Assembly (NCBI GenBank): GCA_003586115.2
Contig: QVOM02000112.1
Coordinates: 43,835,487 to 43,899,486 of the forward strand
Length of the DNA: 64,000 nucleotides
Origin: Salvator merianae
Taxonomy: Eukaryota > Chordata > Lepidosauria > Squamata > Teiidae
Direction of reading: 5' to 3'
Part shown: positions 37,760 to 48,676 of the stretch, one piece after another
Layout of the letters: the number at the start of each line of letters is the position of its first letter
Numbering within the stretch: the first letter of the stretch is position 1
Program-made: the position numbers and the translations under genes
Notes under the pieces: model-generated
Told to the model about the DNA's origin: nothing
The model's input: only the letters and a program-made list of their open reading frames with translations
The model's database searches: none

Positions 37760-38323
37760 TAAAAAATAAAGTATACAGTTTTGACTTCCCTATATTAAAA
37801 AATAAAACCTGCACAACTAGAAAATGTGTGGAACACCAATATTATTTTCCATTTATTTATCATTTTACTCTTTTCTTTCAAAGGACAAATCAACAGATTA
37901 CACGTAAAGTGGCTTAAAAGATTTAAAATTAAAGTCACAACAATAATCAGGGCTGATTAGCTTGGGCAGGTTAGAGTGAGTTTTCCAATTATGCCATTTT
38001 GCCCTGTAAATACAGTTCTAAAATTACTATAAGCATGATGGAAGTGATGCACTTTCTACACCTTCTCTGTATCACAAGAATGTAAATTTATAAAATAGAG
38101 CAGAACAGGCAGAACAGACAAAATAATTCCATCAGAATGTAATTAATGATGATGGCTCCTAGCTTAGGTGGTTTTAACATGAAATTGGTGGAAGATTATT
38201 GCCTTTATGTTCTGCCTTTAGCCATGAATAATGGAACAGCCTGAAAGTAGAGAAATAAAGTACGCTATTCTAGCTAAAGAATCAGCAGAGCTCTAACTAA
38301 TGTTCTGAATGGGATCAAGTCTT

Positions 38324-38575
38324 GGGGTGCCTCCAGAAGGCAAGAGGAATTTTTTTGATCTTTTTCAGATCCTGGAATTGCCTCTCGTTACCCCTGCCAA
38401 AAGGCAAGAAGCAATCCCAGAAAAACACCATGCCTCTATTTGGTGTTTCTTTGTGGGATTGTTCCTTTTGCAAAACACCTGTATGCAGGAAGCACCTGCC
38501 TACCCACTTCCCTTCCTTTTTTTTCACTGGGGTGTTTTTCAAGAGGAATGATGCCACAAAGAAACACCAGACAGA
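38324..38575. repeat. Multi-arm foldback repeat
   Basis: A 40-bp arm at 38441-38480 (starting tggtgtttctttgtgg) has an inverse copy at 38530-38569 with 34 of 40 positions paired. A third related arm, inverted, lies just upstream at about 38391-38430 (...gcaatcccagaaaaacacca), and 'ggggtgcctcc...gcaagaggaa' at 38324 resembles the right arm in direct orientation. The symmetry produces similar peptides (WCFFV..FLL.NT) in opposite strands, which are artefacts. Confidence 0.75.
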
Positions 38576-39004
38576 GGTAAGTAAGCAATTACTATTATGG
38601 TAAAACTGGTGATGTTGCTTGGTTTTCCATAATAGTGATGTAGCAGATTTTTGCTCTGTTGACCTGGCACTACACTGGGATTGCAACAAGTATCTGAGGC
38701 AGGCCAATATAGTCCTGGAAACACGATGGGGTTTTAATCTGAGTCTGGAGACACCCTGGTAGTGTGTTCAATTATCAAGTGCTGCCTCACAAACACTGCT
38801 CGGTGACTTTTGTGTCCCTGCTTCTGAACTTTTCAGAAAAATCTGGTTAGAACAGGAATAAAATCTGAAATGTATCAAAGCATACCGAATACACTGAAAA
38901 GGTTTAAGAGGGACTAGCAACCTATTTAATTTGATGGAGCATGAATCAATCAATTATTTGTTCAGGTGGAAACAAGCACATCCAAGTCTAATTCAATGAT
39001 GAAA

Positions 39005-39150
39005 TGCATTTTTTACTTATTTATTTAAAACATTTTTATACCACTTTCCATTAAAAAAGTTCGATGCGGATTACAGAGCATTAAAAACAAGGATAAAAAC
39101 AGAGTAAAAACAGCAATTAAAACACATTAAAAATGTAGAGGGCTGGAGAA
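39005..39150 (-). repeat. LINE 3'-tail-like fragment
   Basis: Reads on the minus strand as an AT-rich '...ttaattgctgttttactctg' segment followed by 'ggaaagtggtataaaaatg' and 'aaataaataagtaaa', a pattern typical of reptile LINE 3' ends with an (AAAT)n-like tail. Family not determined. Confidence 0.45.
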
Positions 39151-39396
39151 AAACAAAGAGAATGCCAGCCAAAAGACATACCTAGGTCTTTAATAGGTGC
39201 CTGTAAGTTGTAAGAGTAGGTACCACACAAACAGCAGAGGGCATTACCATCAGATATGGTTAACAAGCTTCCCACAAGCAGAGTCATCATTATTTTAACT
39301 ATGGCTATGTCTCCATTATACAGTAAAGGTGGCTTAATCAGGGCAACTGGTCTCCATTTGAGAATAACAGAAAAAGACTACACTTAAAGTGCTTTT

Positions 39397-39901
39397 GGTT
39401 GTTTCTGCACTTACCTTACTGGACCACTCCAGCAAGACTAAATCCACTGCTAGATGTCCACCTCTCGTGGGACAAGCTATCTGCATTTGTACAGCTTTTC
39501 CAGGACAGCCACCACCCAGGCCCTGAAGATCGCACAGTCTTTGGAGCCAGTCTTCACATTCTCCAATGATGGAAATAAAGTTTCTGGCCTTGGAGCCCTT
39601 GGATGGCACAACGTGGAGTGGCATCAAAATGCATCCCCCACTAAACTGTAACATGTAGGCATGAGTCATGTTTGCATGCTGCCGCAGTGCAGTTTAGCAA
39701 CTGCTGGACCACTGGTGGGCCTTTTAAAAAAGGTCCACCAGTATACTGGTGGCAGCATTTTTGGATCACCTAGCCCAGTCTATGCTCCATCCAATGTGGA
39801 CAGAGCATGCCAGCAATGGGTGTAGCCTCCCTTAAAGTTGGTTCACCATGCAGAAGGGAGGCCACTAGCCAACCATTCTGCATGTAAGTGTGGAAATGCC
39901 C
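39397..39901. mobile_element. Harbinger-like MITE, family F (full)
   Basis: 505 bp, ends ggttgtttctgcacttacc and aagtgtggaaatgccc, flanked by TTT on both sides (39394-39396, 39902-39904). Internal blocks match 19868-20396. The 111-codon minus-strand ORF here has no recognisable domain. Confidence 0.75.
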
Positions 39902-42000
39902 TTTGTTGCATAATGGAGACACAACCTATAACTAACTATATAATAGTATAGGCTGGATTCAGACCTCAGGATGTGATTATACTAAATTATGGCTTAATTA
40001 CACAAAAGAGTGGCACCTTTCAATGAGATTCTCATCACAATCTCAGAAAATTGCCACCCCATACATCTCTAATGTCATCTATAGATGCTCTTATCAAATC
40101 ACGTCTATACTTTTTATATTATTAGAATGTCCCCTTACTGGAAAAACTATTTGTCAGCTATAGCTAACAACCAGTTTGCTTTCTTTTAGTAGCATCTCTA
40201 GATTCAGTTCACTTTTTTGGGATTACAGAAGACTCTTTTATTTCAGAATATTCATGGCTTCCTTTCTTTTTTAAGGCAATGCCATGTTTTCTTTACAAAA
40301 GGTTAGAAAAGATGCGAAAACTGTAGTTTTAGAAGTGGAATAGAAAGCAGTACACCTACTTCAAATAATATAATCAACTGTCACTGTCCTCAAATGCTGT
40401 TGCTCTTAAAAAGAAACCAACAAATGCATGTCTAATTCCCACTGCTCTCATGAGAATTCTATTAATCTATCTCTACCATGAAGGATAATTATGTCATAAA
40501 TTTTCTAGTAGTTTGAAGCTTTGAATGGCAGCTTATCACTGCACTGTTCTGGGTTGTTTTCTGATGGATCTGCTTGCAGTGTGCTGGGCTACAGCAAACA
40601 TCCCAATTGTATTAAACTAGAGGTCAATCACTTTCTCCCAGTCTAACCTACTTCCTAGGATGGCTGTGAGGAGAAATGGATGGAGCAGCAAGTACTGCTT
40701 TGAACTCTTGGGAGGAAACGTATGAATATAAACGACATGACGAAATCAATTTGGACACAAGAGGTTAGGATTTGTGCCTATTGTTATAGCTCATATTGTA
40801 CATGTATGGAGGCAGCACCACATTATTACACTGTAGTAATTTCAATGGGGGAAGGGAAATAAAAAGGCAATAATGGGAAATCCTTAAGGCATGATGGGAA
40901 ATCTTTCCTTTACTATCCTATATCCTGCTCTGTAACATTTTCTTGCATGCAAAGAGTAGATCATTCTGAAGCCAAAAGAAGAAGCTCCTATTTACAGTTC
41001 ATTCACAAACCTGCTCTGACTATGCTCCTCCATGTATTTGCATATGATTCTCACCACTCATTTTTTTGATGTATTTTATCACTTTATTCCTTGTGATTAG
41101 TTAGCATGACCCATCCCCTTGAAATGAATTTCCTGCTCCATGCATGGGTGAAGTAGTGAAATTCATTCCCAGTCTGGGATCAGATGGTGCACATGACCCA
41201 AGGGTCACACAAACATGTGTTCCTGTCACTTGTACTCTGTCATAAAGACACACGAAGCCATAGGGAGGGGAAAGTGGAATTCCACAATCTCAGAGCAACT
41301 CAGCAGCACTCCCTCCTTGCTAACCCATACTGAGTGTTGTGTGATGCTTGTCACTGGCACCAATGCAGAACAACCAGCCAAAATGGCCAGCTGCTTAAAA
41401 TGATGAATGACCTTCTTTGTGATCTTAGATCACATTGCGAAGCTGTAAAATGTTGTGCTGCATGATCTGGACTGGAGCTGCTGTTGCGATAGACCTCAGG
41501 AGGGCCTGTTGCTTTAGGAGCAGGACACTCATCCATTCTGACAACTAAGTAATCACAACCCTATGCACAACACTGATCCATCTTTTCTAATAAAGTTAAC
41601 ACTAATTAGGCAAAGGCTTTATCCACACACAGATTCTTTTTAAAAAAATCAAAAGTAGCTTATAGGTTTCAGTTGCCACAATCTAATGTTCCCATCTCAC
41701 CTCTAACCCACATTAAAGGCAGAAAAAGTACTTCTATAATGCATTGTCTGTCCTTTGATGTGGATTAGGGGTGGGATAGCACCACTAAATCGTGCTAAAT
41801 GTTACATACTACCATAATTCTAGGCCCAGGGTAAGACTATGCAAATACAGACTGAACAATATATAATTCAACAGTTTATCCTACCCACCAGTCTGTCTTC
41901 TAACTCCTTACTCAAACACTCCTAGATCCTCCTTATTTTTTTCATACTCTCACTTTGAAATGCTGGTGCTGACCCAATTACTTCTCAGCCACCACCTCTT

Positions 42001-42094
42001 GGCCCCTTCTGCACTGGACCTTATTCTGGATCTTATTCTGGAACAGGGACCTGCTGTCTGCATGCTAGTGCAGACTATGGCAGAATCTAGGGTG
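42001..42094. mobile_element. Palindromic MITE, family A (left half)
   Basis: Starts ggccccttctgcactggacc and matches the left 90 bp of family A, including 'catgctagtgcagactatgg', then diverges. Confidence 0.65.
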
Positions 42095-42439
42095 TTTGGG
42101 ACAGGTAGGAAACTGCCTTAACTATAGCTGCAGATGTATGGAAGCAAACGTGGGATCTTCTGCATGTGAAAGCTGAAGAAGGGCTGAAATGGGCCTTCAA
42201 GTTTCATATGCATCCTCTTCCCTCCCAGTAATCTGCCAGTCCTTATCTTTGTTTTACACTAGAAATGTATGTCTTTCCTCCCCTCACACACAAACTCATA
42301 TGTATAGTCTGATACTCTGTTGCAGAATGCTGTTACAGCTCTCCACTGCAGTTTACCTTTATAGCATCCTATTGAGCATTATGGACACAGCAAGTGCTCC
42401 TAGGAAGCAAGACCATGAAAATCATGGAGTCTAGGAAGA

Positions 42440-42852
42440 CTCTTCAACCGCACAGATGTGTGACCTATTCAGCACTAGTCATCGCTGCCAGTTCCTAGGA
42501 CTGGTGTAGGAGTCTCCAAAGACCAGAACAAAATGGGAGGTTCCATTTTTGCAGTGCACCCTATTGCACTATTGAAATGCCCCCCCATCTCAGAGGAGGG
42601 TGTGGTGTGCCTTTTACACATGGCCCACTGTTTTGGGATAGATGGGTAGCATGCCAGTATACCTTGATGTTGAGGCCTATTGGTAAACTGGACTAAGGTG
42701 CCATTTGGGACACCCTAGTCTAGTTCATGATCTATTCTGTGTGGAAGGAGTGTGCTACCAGCAGGTGAGGCCTCCACTATCTCATGCTAGCGTGTCCAGG
42801 GAGGCTAGTAGATCCTTCCTGGCACGGACCATTTCCCCATGTTGGAAGAGCC
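42440..42852. mobile_element. Family F-like MITE (left end unclear)
   Basis: Right end 'atttccccatgttggaagagcc' and internal blocks ('ggtaaactggactaaggtgcc', 'tgtggaaggagtgtgctacc', 'catgctagcgtgtcc') match other family F copies. The left border was not resolved. Confidence 0.5.
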
Positions 42853-43660
42853 ACAATTAAAGGGCCCTTGCAATTTCAGGAACAAATGGTTCCTATGGTA
42901 TTTCTAAGACTGTTCCACAGAGATTGTCAATTTATGACCTTTTGATCAGAAGATGGTCTGACTACCTCAGAGTGAGATGTGCTGGCACTTTTGCCACAGC
43001 TTCCAGAGTGAAAAGAATATTCAAATGATTGGTGGCAACTTCACTACCAAAGTAGTAAGAACTAAATTCAGAACATTGTCATTTCCCATACCAATCACCT
43101 TATAGATGTCAAAGGCACCTGTGGACTAGGCTGCAGCAGTTGGCTGTTGCTTAGGAAGGTGTTGCCACTGTTGGAATTTGTACCTTCAGGCACAAGGAAA
43201 ATTGGAAAATGCTGGATGTAGATGGCAGCAGATCTACTACTATTGCTCCTTCACGCCACAGCAATTGTCAAAGAACTCCCAGAGTCTGCAAGACTATTTT
43301 CTTTCTTTCTTCCCTTAACCACAATGGGTCATCCCAGACATCTCCCTCTTTTTCTTTTTCCCTTCCCAGGCATAGCAGGTAACACTAATGGTGAGGAAGC
43401 TCTAGCATCTACATTGTCTAGAATAATCCAAGCCCAATGGATCAGAAGCTGGGACCCCACAGTAAGGCTTAAACGAAAACCATTTAAAATGCATATTTTC
43501 TAACAAGGGGTTCTTGCCTATTTCCTTTTTAATTTCCATTCTCATGCAATCAATTCATAAAATTTCAACAAGTCAAATATAACATAAAATTTGCATAGAA
43601 AGGCATCAGAAATATTTGCATCAGCTCCAAAATGCTTTGCCCAAATTTGTATTTACTTAC

Positions 43661-43842
43661 TTGCTTTGTTTTTCCATACTTGTGACCCTGAGATTTTCCC
43701 ATCGTGAGTTAAGGAGATTCATTTGCTCTTGAATTTCATTTTCTTCATCTTCTGAAAGCTTTCCAAATGACAGAAGTTGGCTTCCCACTTGCAAAACATC
43801 ACCGACCCGTCCCTGATGAGCTGTTAATTCCATCATAAAGCC
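43661..43842 (-). CDS. DMD: Dystrophin exon 11
   Basis: 182 bp, equal to human exon 11, phase 0 in and two bases over at the end (AA, completed to Asn by exon 12). It reads [20 protein letters not shown] then [20 protein letters not shown] then [20 protein letters not shown]; human has [20 protein letters not shown] and [20 protein letters not shown]. It covers helices B and C of spectrin repeat R1 (human residues about 384-444). [15 protein letters not shown] and MEKQSN separate it from utrophin (TAHQSSVG, TLSDEEE, MDRQSR). Acceptor tttttaaag|GG, donor CAA|gtaagt. Because exons 11 and 12 are each out of frame alone, they must be spliced together. Confidence 0.98.
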
Positions 43843-44153
43843 CTTTAAAAATAATTTGAACAAAAATTACAACCAGAGAATAAATAATGGCCTTTGAAGC
43901 TACAATTTTTACTGGACAATCTAAACATCTATCAATATATATATTTTTTCCTTTATTTTTCAATTGGTGGTTTAATTCAAGCATTTGGCAGCAAGGAGTT
44001 GGATAACATAAGCTTTTGAACCAAAACAAAAAGATTCCCTGAGACACACATCCAGGTTCAAACTCTTGGCCTTAACACACTATACTGAAAACAGATATTA
44101 ACAGATGGCAAAGTGTTTTTGTTGATTTTTCAGTCTGTTCTGTTTACACATAC
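43843..44153 (-). other. DMD: DMD intron 10, 311 bp
   Basis: Short intron between exons 10 and 11: donor gtatgt, acceptor ttttaaag. AT-rich, with no repeat seen. Exons 10 and 11 therefore form a compact pair inside two introns of 17 and 21 kb. Confidence 0.95.
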
Positions 44154-44345
44154 CTCGTGGGTATGAAACTGCTCTTTAACTTCCTCTACATCAGTGGATA
44201 TATCTCCTTGTGCTTGCAATGAATCTTCAGCAGAGAGAAGCCAAGAAAGCACTTCTTCTAATGCAGTTTGGTAGCTCTCCAGATCTACTTCTGAATCCGC
44301 TGGTGAAGTAGCAAGTAGCCTCTGGTCATGGGTCTCCAAATGAAG
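44154..44345 (-). CDS. DMD: Dystrophin exon 10
   Basis: 192 bp, 64 codons, phase 0-0; human exon 10 is 189 bp. It reads [19 protein letters not shown] then [20 protein letters not shown] then [20 protein letters not shown] and FHTHE. The human counterparts are HLEAPEDKSF..., [20 protein letters not shown] and FHTHE. It closes hinge 1 and opens spectrin repeat R1 (human residues about 321-383). The extra codon is an N-terminal Leu: the only AG is three bases upstream of the human-equivalent site. The acceptor tttttttaaag|CTT is followed by a lineage-variable stretch, [13 protein letters not shown]. Donor GAG|gtatgt. Utrophin has [21 protein letters not shown], so dystrophin fits better. Confidence 0.98.
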
Positions 44346-44518
44346 CTTTAAAAAAATCCAAAAATTAGTACGTTGAGCATTTTCCAACTAATGTGTGCTC
44401 AAAAAGTTAACAGACTATTATGTACTACATCTATTTAATAGTTTATCTTTGACATCAAAATCTTTATGAGTAAATAAATGTGATACTGCTCTCAATCAAT
44501 TCCTATATTATCATTACC

Positions 44519-44544
44519 ATGATTATGATTATGATTATGATTAT
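44519..44544 (+). repeat. (GATTAT)n short tandem repeat
   Basis: Four units of gattat in intron 9, about 175 bp inside its acceptor end. Confidence 0.85.
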
Positions 44545-44832
44545 TTTCTGTATTCTGTATAAAAGGACTGGGAAAAAAGCATACATAAAAATCAAGTGAC
44601 CTGTGATCATTCTTCATGCATCACTCTTCATATAAAGACAATCAAAATTAAGAAGCCTATACAAATAACTTTTTTTTCTGTACTATGTACAGTATTATAC
44701 AGAGTTCAGTTATTCAATTTTATCCTCTAAAGCTCTTGTCCAAGCAATTAATTACTTCAGCATGCAAAATAAGTTATCTAGCTGCAATATTAAAGATTTT
44801 AAATAAATGTTTATATGTATGCAATAGTATAA

Positions 44833-45337
44833 GGGCCTTTCTAAATTTACAGCTCACAGATCTGGTCCAATACAATCTGGATCAAGCAATCCATCCCAAA
44901 CTGGGATGGATGACTGTGGACCAGATCAAAGATGTCCGCATTGGGACAGCTGTTCCACTCTATCTCTGTACCAGCCATGAAGCTTCTGTGAGTTTCAGAG
45001 CTGGCTTTCAAAACCTCCAACAGATAGGATCAAAATCTCCTGGTGTCAGAGTCCCTGGGGTCCCCTTTGTACAGTGTGCCTTGTTTTGCCACTAAAATAG
45101 ACTCCTCTTGGTAAACTGGACCATGAACATGTGCTTCCTTGGTCTGAATTACCACTGGTTAGCCTGTGGGTGGACATGTTTAAACAGTCTAGTGGTAGAC
45201 TGGATCAAGACCAAATCACCTGGTGCAGATCGAGTGTAGTAGTAGTAGTAGGGGGTGGGGGCTCCCTTAAACTGGACCGGAATGCAGAAGGGAGGCTGAT
45301 TGTCCCCTTCTGGATGTGGATAGGTGCAGAAATACTC
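44833..45337. mobile_element. Harbinger-like MITE, family F (full)
   Basis: 505 bp, left end gggcctttctaaatttac, right end 'taggtgcagaaatactc' (degenerate), flanked by TAA on both sides (44830-44832, 45338-45340), the canonical TWA target. It contains a small (AGT)n run near 45236-45250. Confidence 0.75.
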
Positions 45338-45515
45338 TAAACAGGTTTTTTTCTTCAGTTTTAAAATATCTAGTGTTCTAAATATCTTTGTCTGTCACTG
45401 AAGCACAGAGAAATTTTAGCCTTGTGTGTATGGGGGTCTATTTCTTTTGTTTTTATTACATCCAAGGCTTCCACAAAAGTCATTAGAATAGCAGAAACAA
45501 GCTAGCAGAGATGAT

Positions 45516-45695
45516 GGCCCTTTCTGCACTTGGCTTTATACTGGACTATATCCCAGAATAGGGACCTGCTATCCACATGCTGGTGCTGATTATAGAAGGC
45601 TCCAGGTGGGGCCTGCCATAGTTCATAGTAGCATGCAGATGGCAGATCCTTATTCCAAGATATAATCTGGAATAAGGCCAAGTGCAGAAAGGGCC
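45516..45695. mobile_element. Palindromic MITE, family A
   Basis: 180 bp, ends ggccctttctgcacttgg and ccaagtgcagaaagggcc, internal dyad symmetry as in the other copies. Flanks (GAT/AAA) do not match. Confidence 0.85.
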
Positions 45696-46020
45696 AAAGA
45701 TAAACAAGAGAGATCTGGACCAATGGAAACTGTCTTACTAAAGTAGACTTGCATTTGCCTTCACCTCTACAGACAAAGGAGAAGTGCTACATTTCTTTGA
45801 CATGAAGTTACCAGAGGATGTGCCTGCATCAAGATTGCATGGCTCACTCTCCAGAGGGCACATGCAAGTCTTCTTGGTTTGCTGCTCTTTCCTGACCAGG
45901 ACTTTCATTTATAACAGAATGTCTTGAATGTACAATTTATGCAATGGAAAAACAAACAAAAACAAACAAAAGCAACCTCTCCTGAAAGTAAAAATATTGG
46001 TGATGCTTTCACAGATGACT

Positions 46021-46660
46021 ACTGATGTTAAATAAAACAGCTCAGTCCCTGCTAAGTTGATTAGTCGGTACACCTTGAAATGCTTCCAAGACTACACAGC
46101 ACGCAATTGTTTTAGCTAACCTATTTTATCCGTTTTTATACTGTTTTTATTGTAATTTTATTGTTTTTATACTGATTTTATTGTTTAAAGAAAGGTCTTA
46201 TTTGAAATTTGCTCTCTCATTATGGCAGATCAACCAAAAAACAGACTTTCACCATTAACAATAGTATCAGAGGCTGTGAGTCATACCCAGAAGAATGAAT
46301 AACACAGATGAATAAAGATATTCATGGATCCTGTTTGTCAAAAGTGATTTAAACAGTAAAGAGCAAAGAACAGGTAAAGGTGACACAAAGCCAGGATCAA
46401 CTGTCCGTGGCTGTATCAATAGATGTGTGCAGTTTCCTTGACAAGTAGTAGCTAATACTGTATTCTTCTTGGAAATTTTTTGACTTCCCACCTTAGACTA
46501 CAGCATCTAATGTTCTTAGTCACAGCCTCATAAGCTGGAATGCTATGGTGGACTTGTTCCAGCAGTACATCCGGAAACACAGCCAGAAGTGGTGCTGGAA
46601 ATTGGTGCACTACTAAAATCAGCCCTCCTGGCAATTGCAAAGGGCAGGAACTTTTACTCC
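46021..46660 (+). repeat. Unclassified dispersed repeat, copy 2
   Basis: Matches 31484-32115 in direct orientation over about 600 bp. Relative to copy 1 it carries an extra AT-rich segment at about 46120-46185 made of repeated 'gtttttat.ct' -like units. Short frames (46452-46679 minus, 46589-46786 plus) are not conserved between copies. Confidence 0.85.
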
Positions 46661-46949
46661 TGGCCTCCAAAGGATCCATATCAGCTTAGAGGATTGGGTG
46701 CATCCTCTGAAGTCAGCAGTTGGGGTTGCACCATGACAGGCTGTCCAAATGCAGACAGCATTTGCAATGGGCTCCTGTTAATCTAGCTACTCACATTAAT
46801 TATGTTGTTAGCCACATTAATATCTATGTACCTTCACTTTAATGATAATAGTAAAAATATTTCCATGTGAGAAAACTATAACCATTGTACTTTAAAGTTT
46901 GTTTGTTTTTTATAATAATAATGTGAAAGATACAGTAAAGAGCAGCTAA

Positions 46950-48247
46950 GGCCATAGTCAGACAATCGTAAAATTGTCTGAGGGCAGAATGCGTTATGAG
47001 TACTATTGTGATGTGTAGAGACATACCCACTTTTAATTTGGACTCAGCTCTCCCTTCTTTGTCCACACTTTCTACCCTTCTTGGCCACAGTCTGATGTTA
47101 GGGAAACATTTAGTCCCCACCCTGTTTCTATCTCTTCTGTTTGTGTCTTTCCTTCATGCAAATATTGACCTCCTGTGGCAAGGTAAGGGCACCTTCCTCT
47201 TTTTTCTCATCTTTTTTCTGGCTACACATAAGTTCTCCATTGTTTCCTCTTTGACAATGGTGCTTGCTCAATCGGAGAAGGGTTTTTGAGGCACAGGCAA
47301 GAAGGGATTCAATCAGGCAACATAAATAGAGACAGTTTTAAGGCTTGATCACAAACAAGTGAGTTGCTTTTTTTCCAAGTCAGTCAGCCAAATTAAAGAC
47401 ACTGGCAGCTGGATTTTGTGTACATCCAGAGAAGCAGAGAACTGATATCGTGACTCATGCCTCTGCCTCCCCCCCTTCACCTCCCACACAACATGAAGGA
47501 CCTGCCACTCCAATTTCAGGAGGAAACATACCCTCCTCCCTCCTCTCAGCGAGGCTGCTGACTGATGGGGGAGACAAAAAGCTGCCATCCCTGGCCCATA
47601 CTCCATGCACCCCATTGTCAGAGCACCAGCATGGAGGAGACTCAGAACCAGAACTGCAGCCAGAGAGGCTGCACACATGCTTGGCCAGCCCACTCAGTGC
47701 TGCTGCTGCTGCTGCCTGTGACCACTGTTCACCACCACCACAACCCCCTACTGCTTCAACTGGATGGGCTCCTTCTCCTTTACCACACTTGCAGAAAGCT
47801 TGGTCTCCCCACCTCATGGGCAGGAAGGAGTTGGTGTGGTGGTTGTGGTGTGCATGTGCACAGGTGGCAGCAGTGACAGGAGCAGTAGTGGAAGCATTGA
47901 GCAAGCACTGCTTTTATCGCATTCAGGCAAGAATGAAAACAATATCAGAGAATACAATAGAAGGAAATGAGCTTATCCTATGCCACTGGTCAGTGCTCTC
48001 CTGCCTGAGAGAGACAACACCCACAAGGTTGGACATTGGTGGAGAGGAAAGAGACACTTTTCCTCTAAAGTCCAGTTCCACCCAAAACAATCTTCTTGCC
48101 CTATCAGACACCACAAATGTAAACAAATGCAAAATAGTTCTGTTCAGGACACTTTCGTCCAGAAAAGATGCAGAAATGTGGGGGGGGGGGGAGTTGTCAG
48201 AACTCTCAGACCTGGAATCTGAATAAAAGTCATGTCTGACCCTGGCC
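46950..48247. mobile_element. Candidate DNA transposon, 1.3 kb
   Basis: Left end ggccatagtcagaca and right end tgtctgaccctggcc are inverted repeats matching at 13 of 15 positions. Flanks are TAA and CAA, two of three bases identical. The interior is AT-rich at first, then markedly GC-rich (47450-47900) with a CTG run at 47699-47714. It contains the longest ORF of the window (47450-48226). No transposase motif is visible, so if it is an element it is non-autonomous. Confidence 0.4.
47450..48226 (+). other. 258-codon open frame, probably not a gene
   Basis: Longest ORF in the window, plus strand, antisense to DMD. The N-terminal half is rich in Pro, Ser, His and Ala, including an Ala run encoded by gctgctgctgctgctgc. 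The C-terminal half ends GGGELSELSDLESE. I recognise no domain, signal peptide or membrane segment. A second frame of 149 codons is open on the opposite strand in the same GC-rich stretch, which suggests composition rather than selection keeps stops out. It stays within the candidate transposon at 46950-48247. A captured exon or a real small gene cannot be excluded. Confidence 0.25.
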
Positions 48248-48265
48248 CAAGAGTCTATTTTTTAA

Positions 48266-48323
48266 AATAATAATAATAATAATAATAATAATAATTATTA
48301 TTATTATTATTATTATTATTATT
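48266..48323. repeat. (AAT)n-(ATT)n perfect palindrome
   Basis: About 29 bp of AAT repeats followed directly by about 29 bp of ATT repeats, centred between 48294 and 48295. The two halves are perfect inverse copies, able to form a cruciform or an RNA hairpin. Confidence 0.95.
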
Positions 48324-48477
48324 TATTTTTGGGCTTCAGAAGCACTGAAAAAGCTAGACAAGCTTGGCCACTGTTTCAATTGACCCAGAGACCCTAAACA
48401 CAGAAAAACATAGGCCCACCTGTACTGAGCACTGACTATTTTATTAAGTGTCTGCTACCCAGGGCATCTTGTATAGT

Positions 48478-48676
48478 TTATTGTTGAGTGCCACTGAGTC
48501 ATGGCCAACTCCTGGTTAGCTGCGTGGGCACCTCCATGGTCAACTTTATGCTGTTTTCTTAGCAGAGATATAGAAGTGGTTTGTCACTGCCTACTTCTGG
48601 GGTGAGTCTGGGGATTGAATTGGTGATCCTCTGTTTCCCAGGTAGTTAGCTCTACCACTGAGCTACAGCCACTCCA
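48478..48676 (-). mobile_element. tRNA-derived SINE with BovB-like tail
   Basis: On the minus strand it starts ggagtggctgtagctcagtgg, a tRNA-like head with an A box (tagctcagtggtagagc), followed by 'ggatcaccaattcaatcccc', a B box. The 3' part reads 'ggagttggccatgactcagt' then 'ggcactcaacaataaac', resembling the 3' end of BovB LINEs (agtcggacacgactgag...aac). This layout is that of squamate SINEs mobilised by BovB. About 200 bp, moderately diverged. Confidence 0.75.

Larger units (their letters stand above)
22869..43660 (-). other. DMD: DMD intron 11 (20.8 kb)
   Basis: Largest intron in the window. It holds family A MITEs (24575, 27321, 42001), family C (26502), family B (27611), family F (39397, 42440), L1 remnants (26200, 28130-30740), a foldback element (30354), an unclassified dispersed repeat (31484), a CR1 fragment (33369) and a multi-arm foldback (38324). 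The stretches 22869-24570, 24755-26199, 32116-33368, 33784-36924, 36955-37212, 39902-42000 and 42853-43660 show no element I can name; a tract around 34000-34440 is locally richer in GC. Confidence 0.9.

Noticed and set aside
38315..38707. 130-codon minus-strand ORF and its plus-strand counterpart
   Set aside because: Similar peptides on both strands are caused by the foldback symmetry, not by coding.
47455..47904. 149-codon minus-strand ORF
   Set aside because: Mirror of the GC-rich block under the 258-codon ORF. Low complexity, no domain and no splice signals in the DMD frame.
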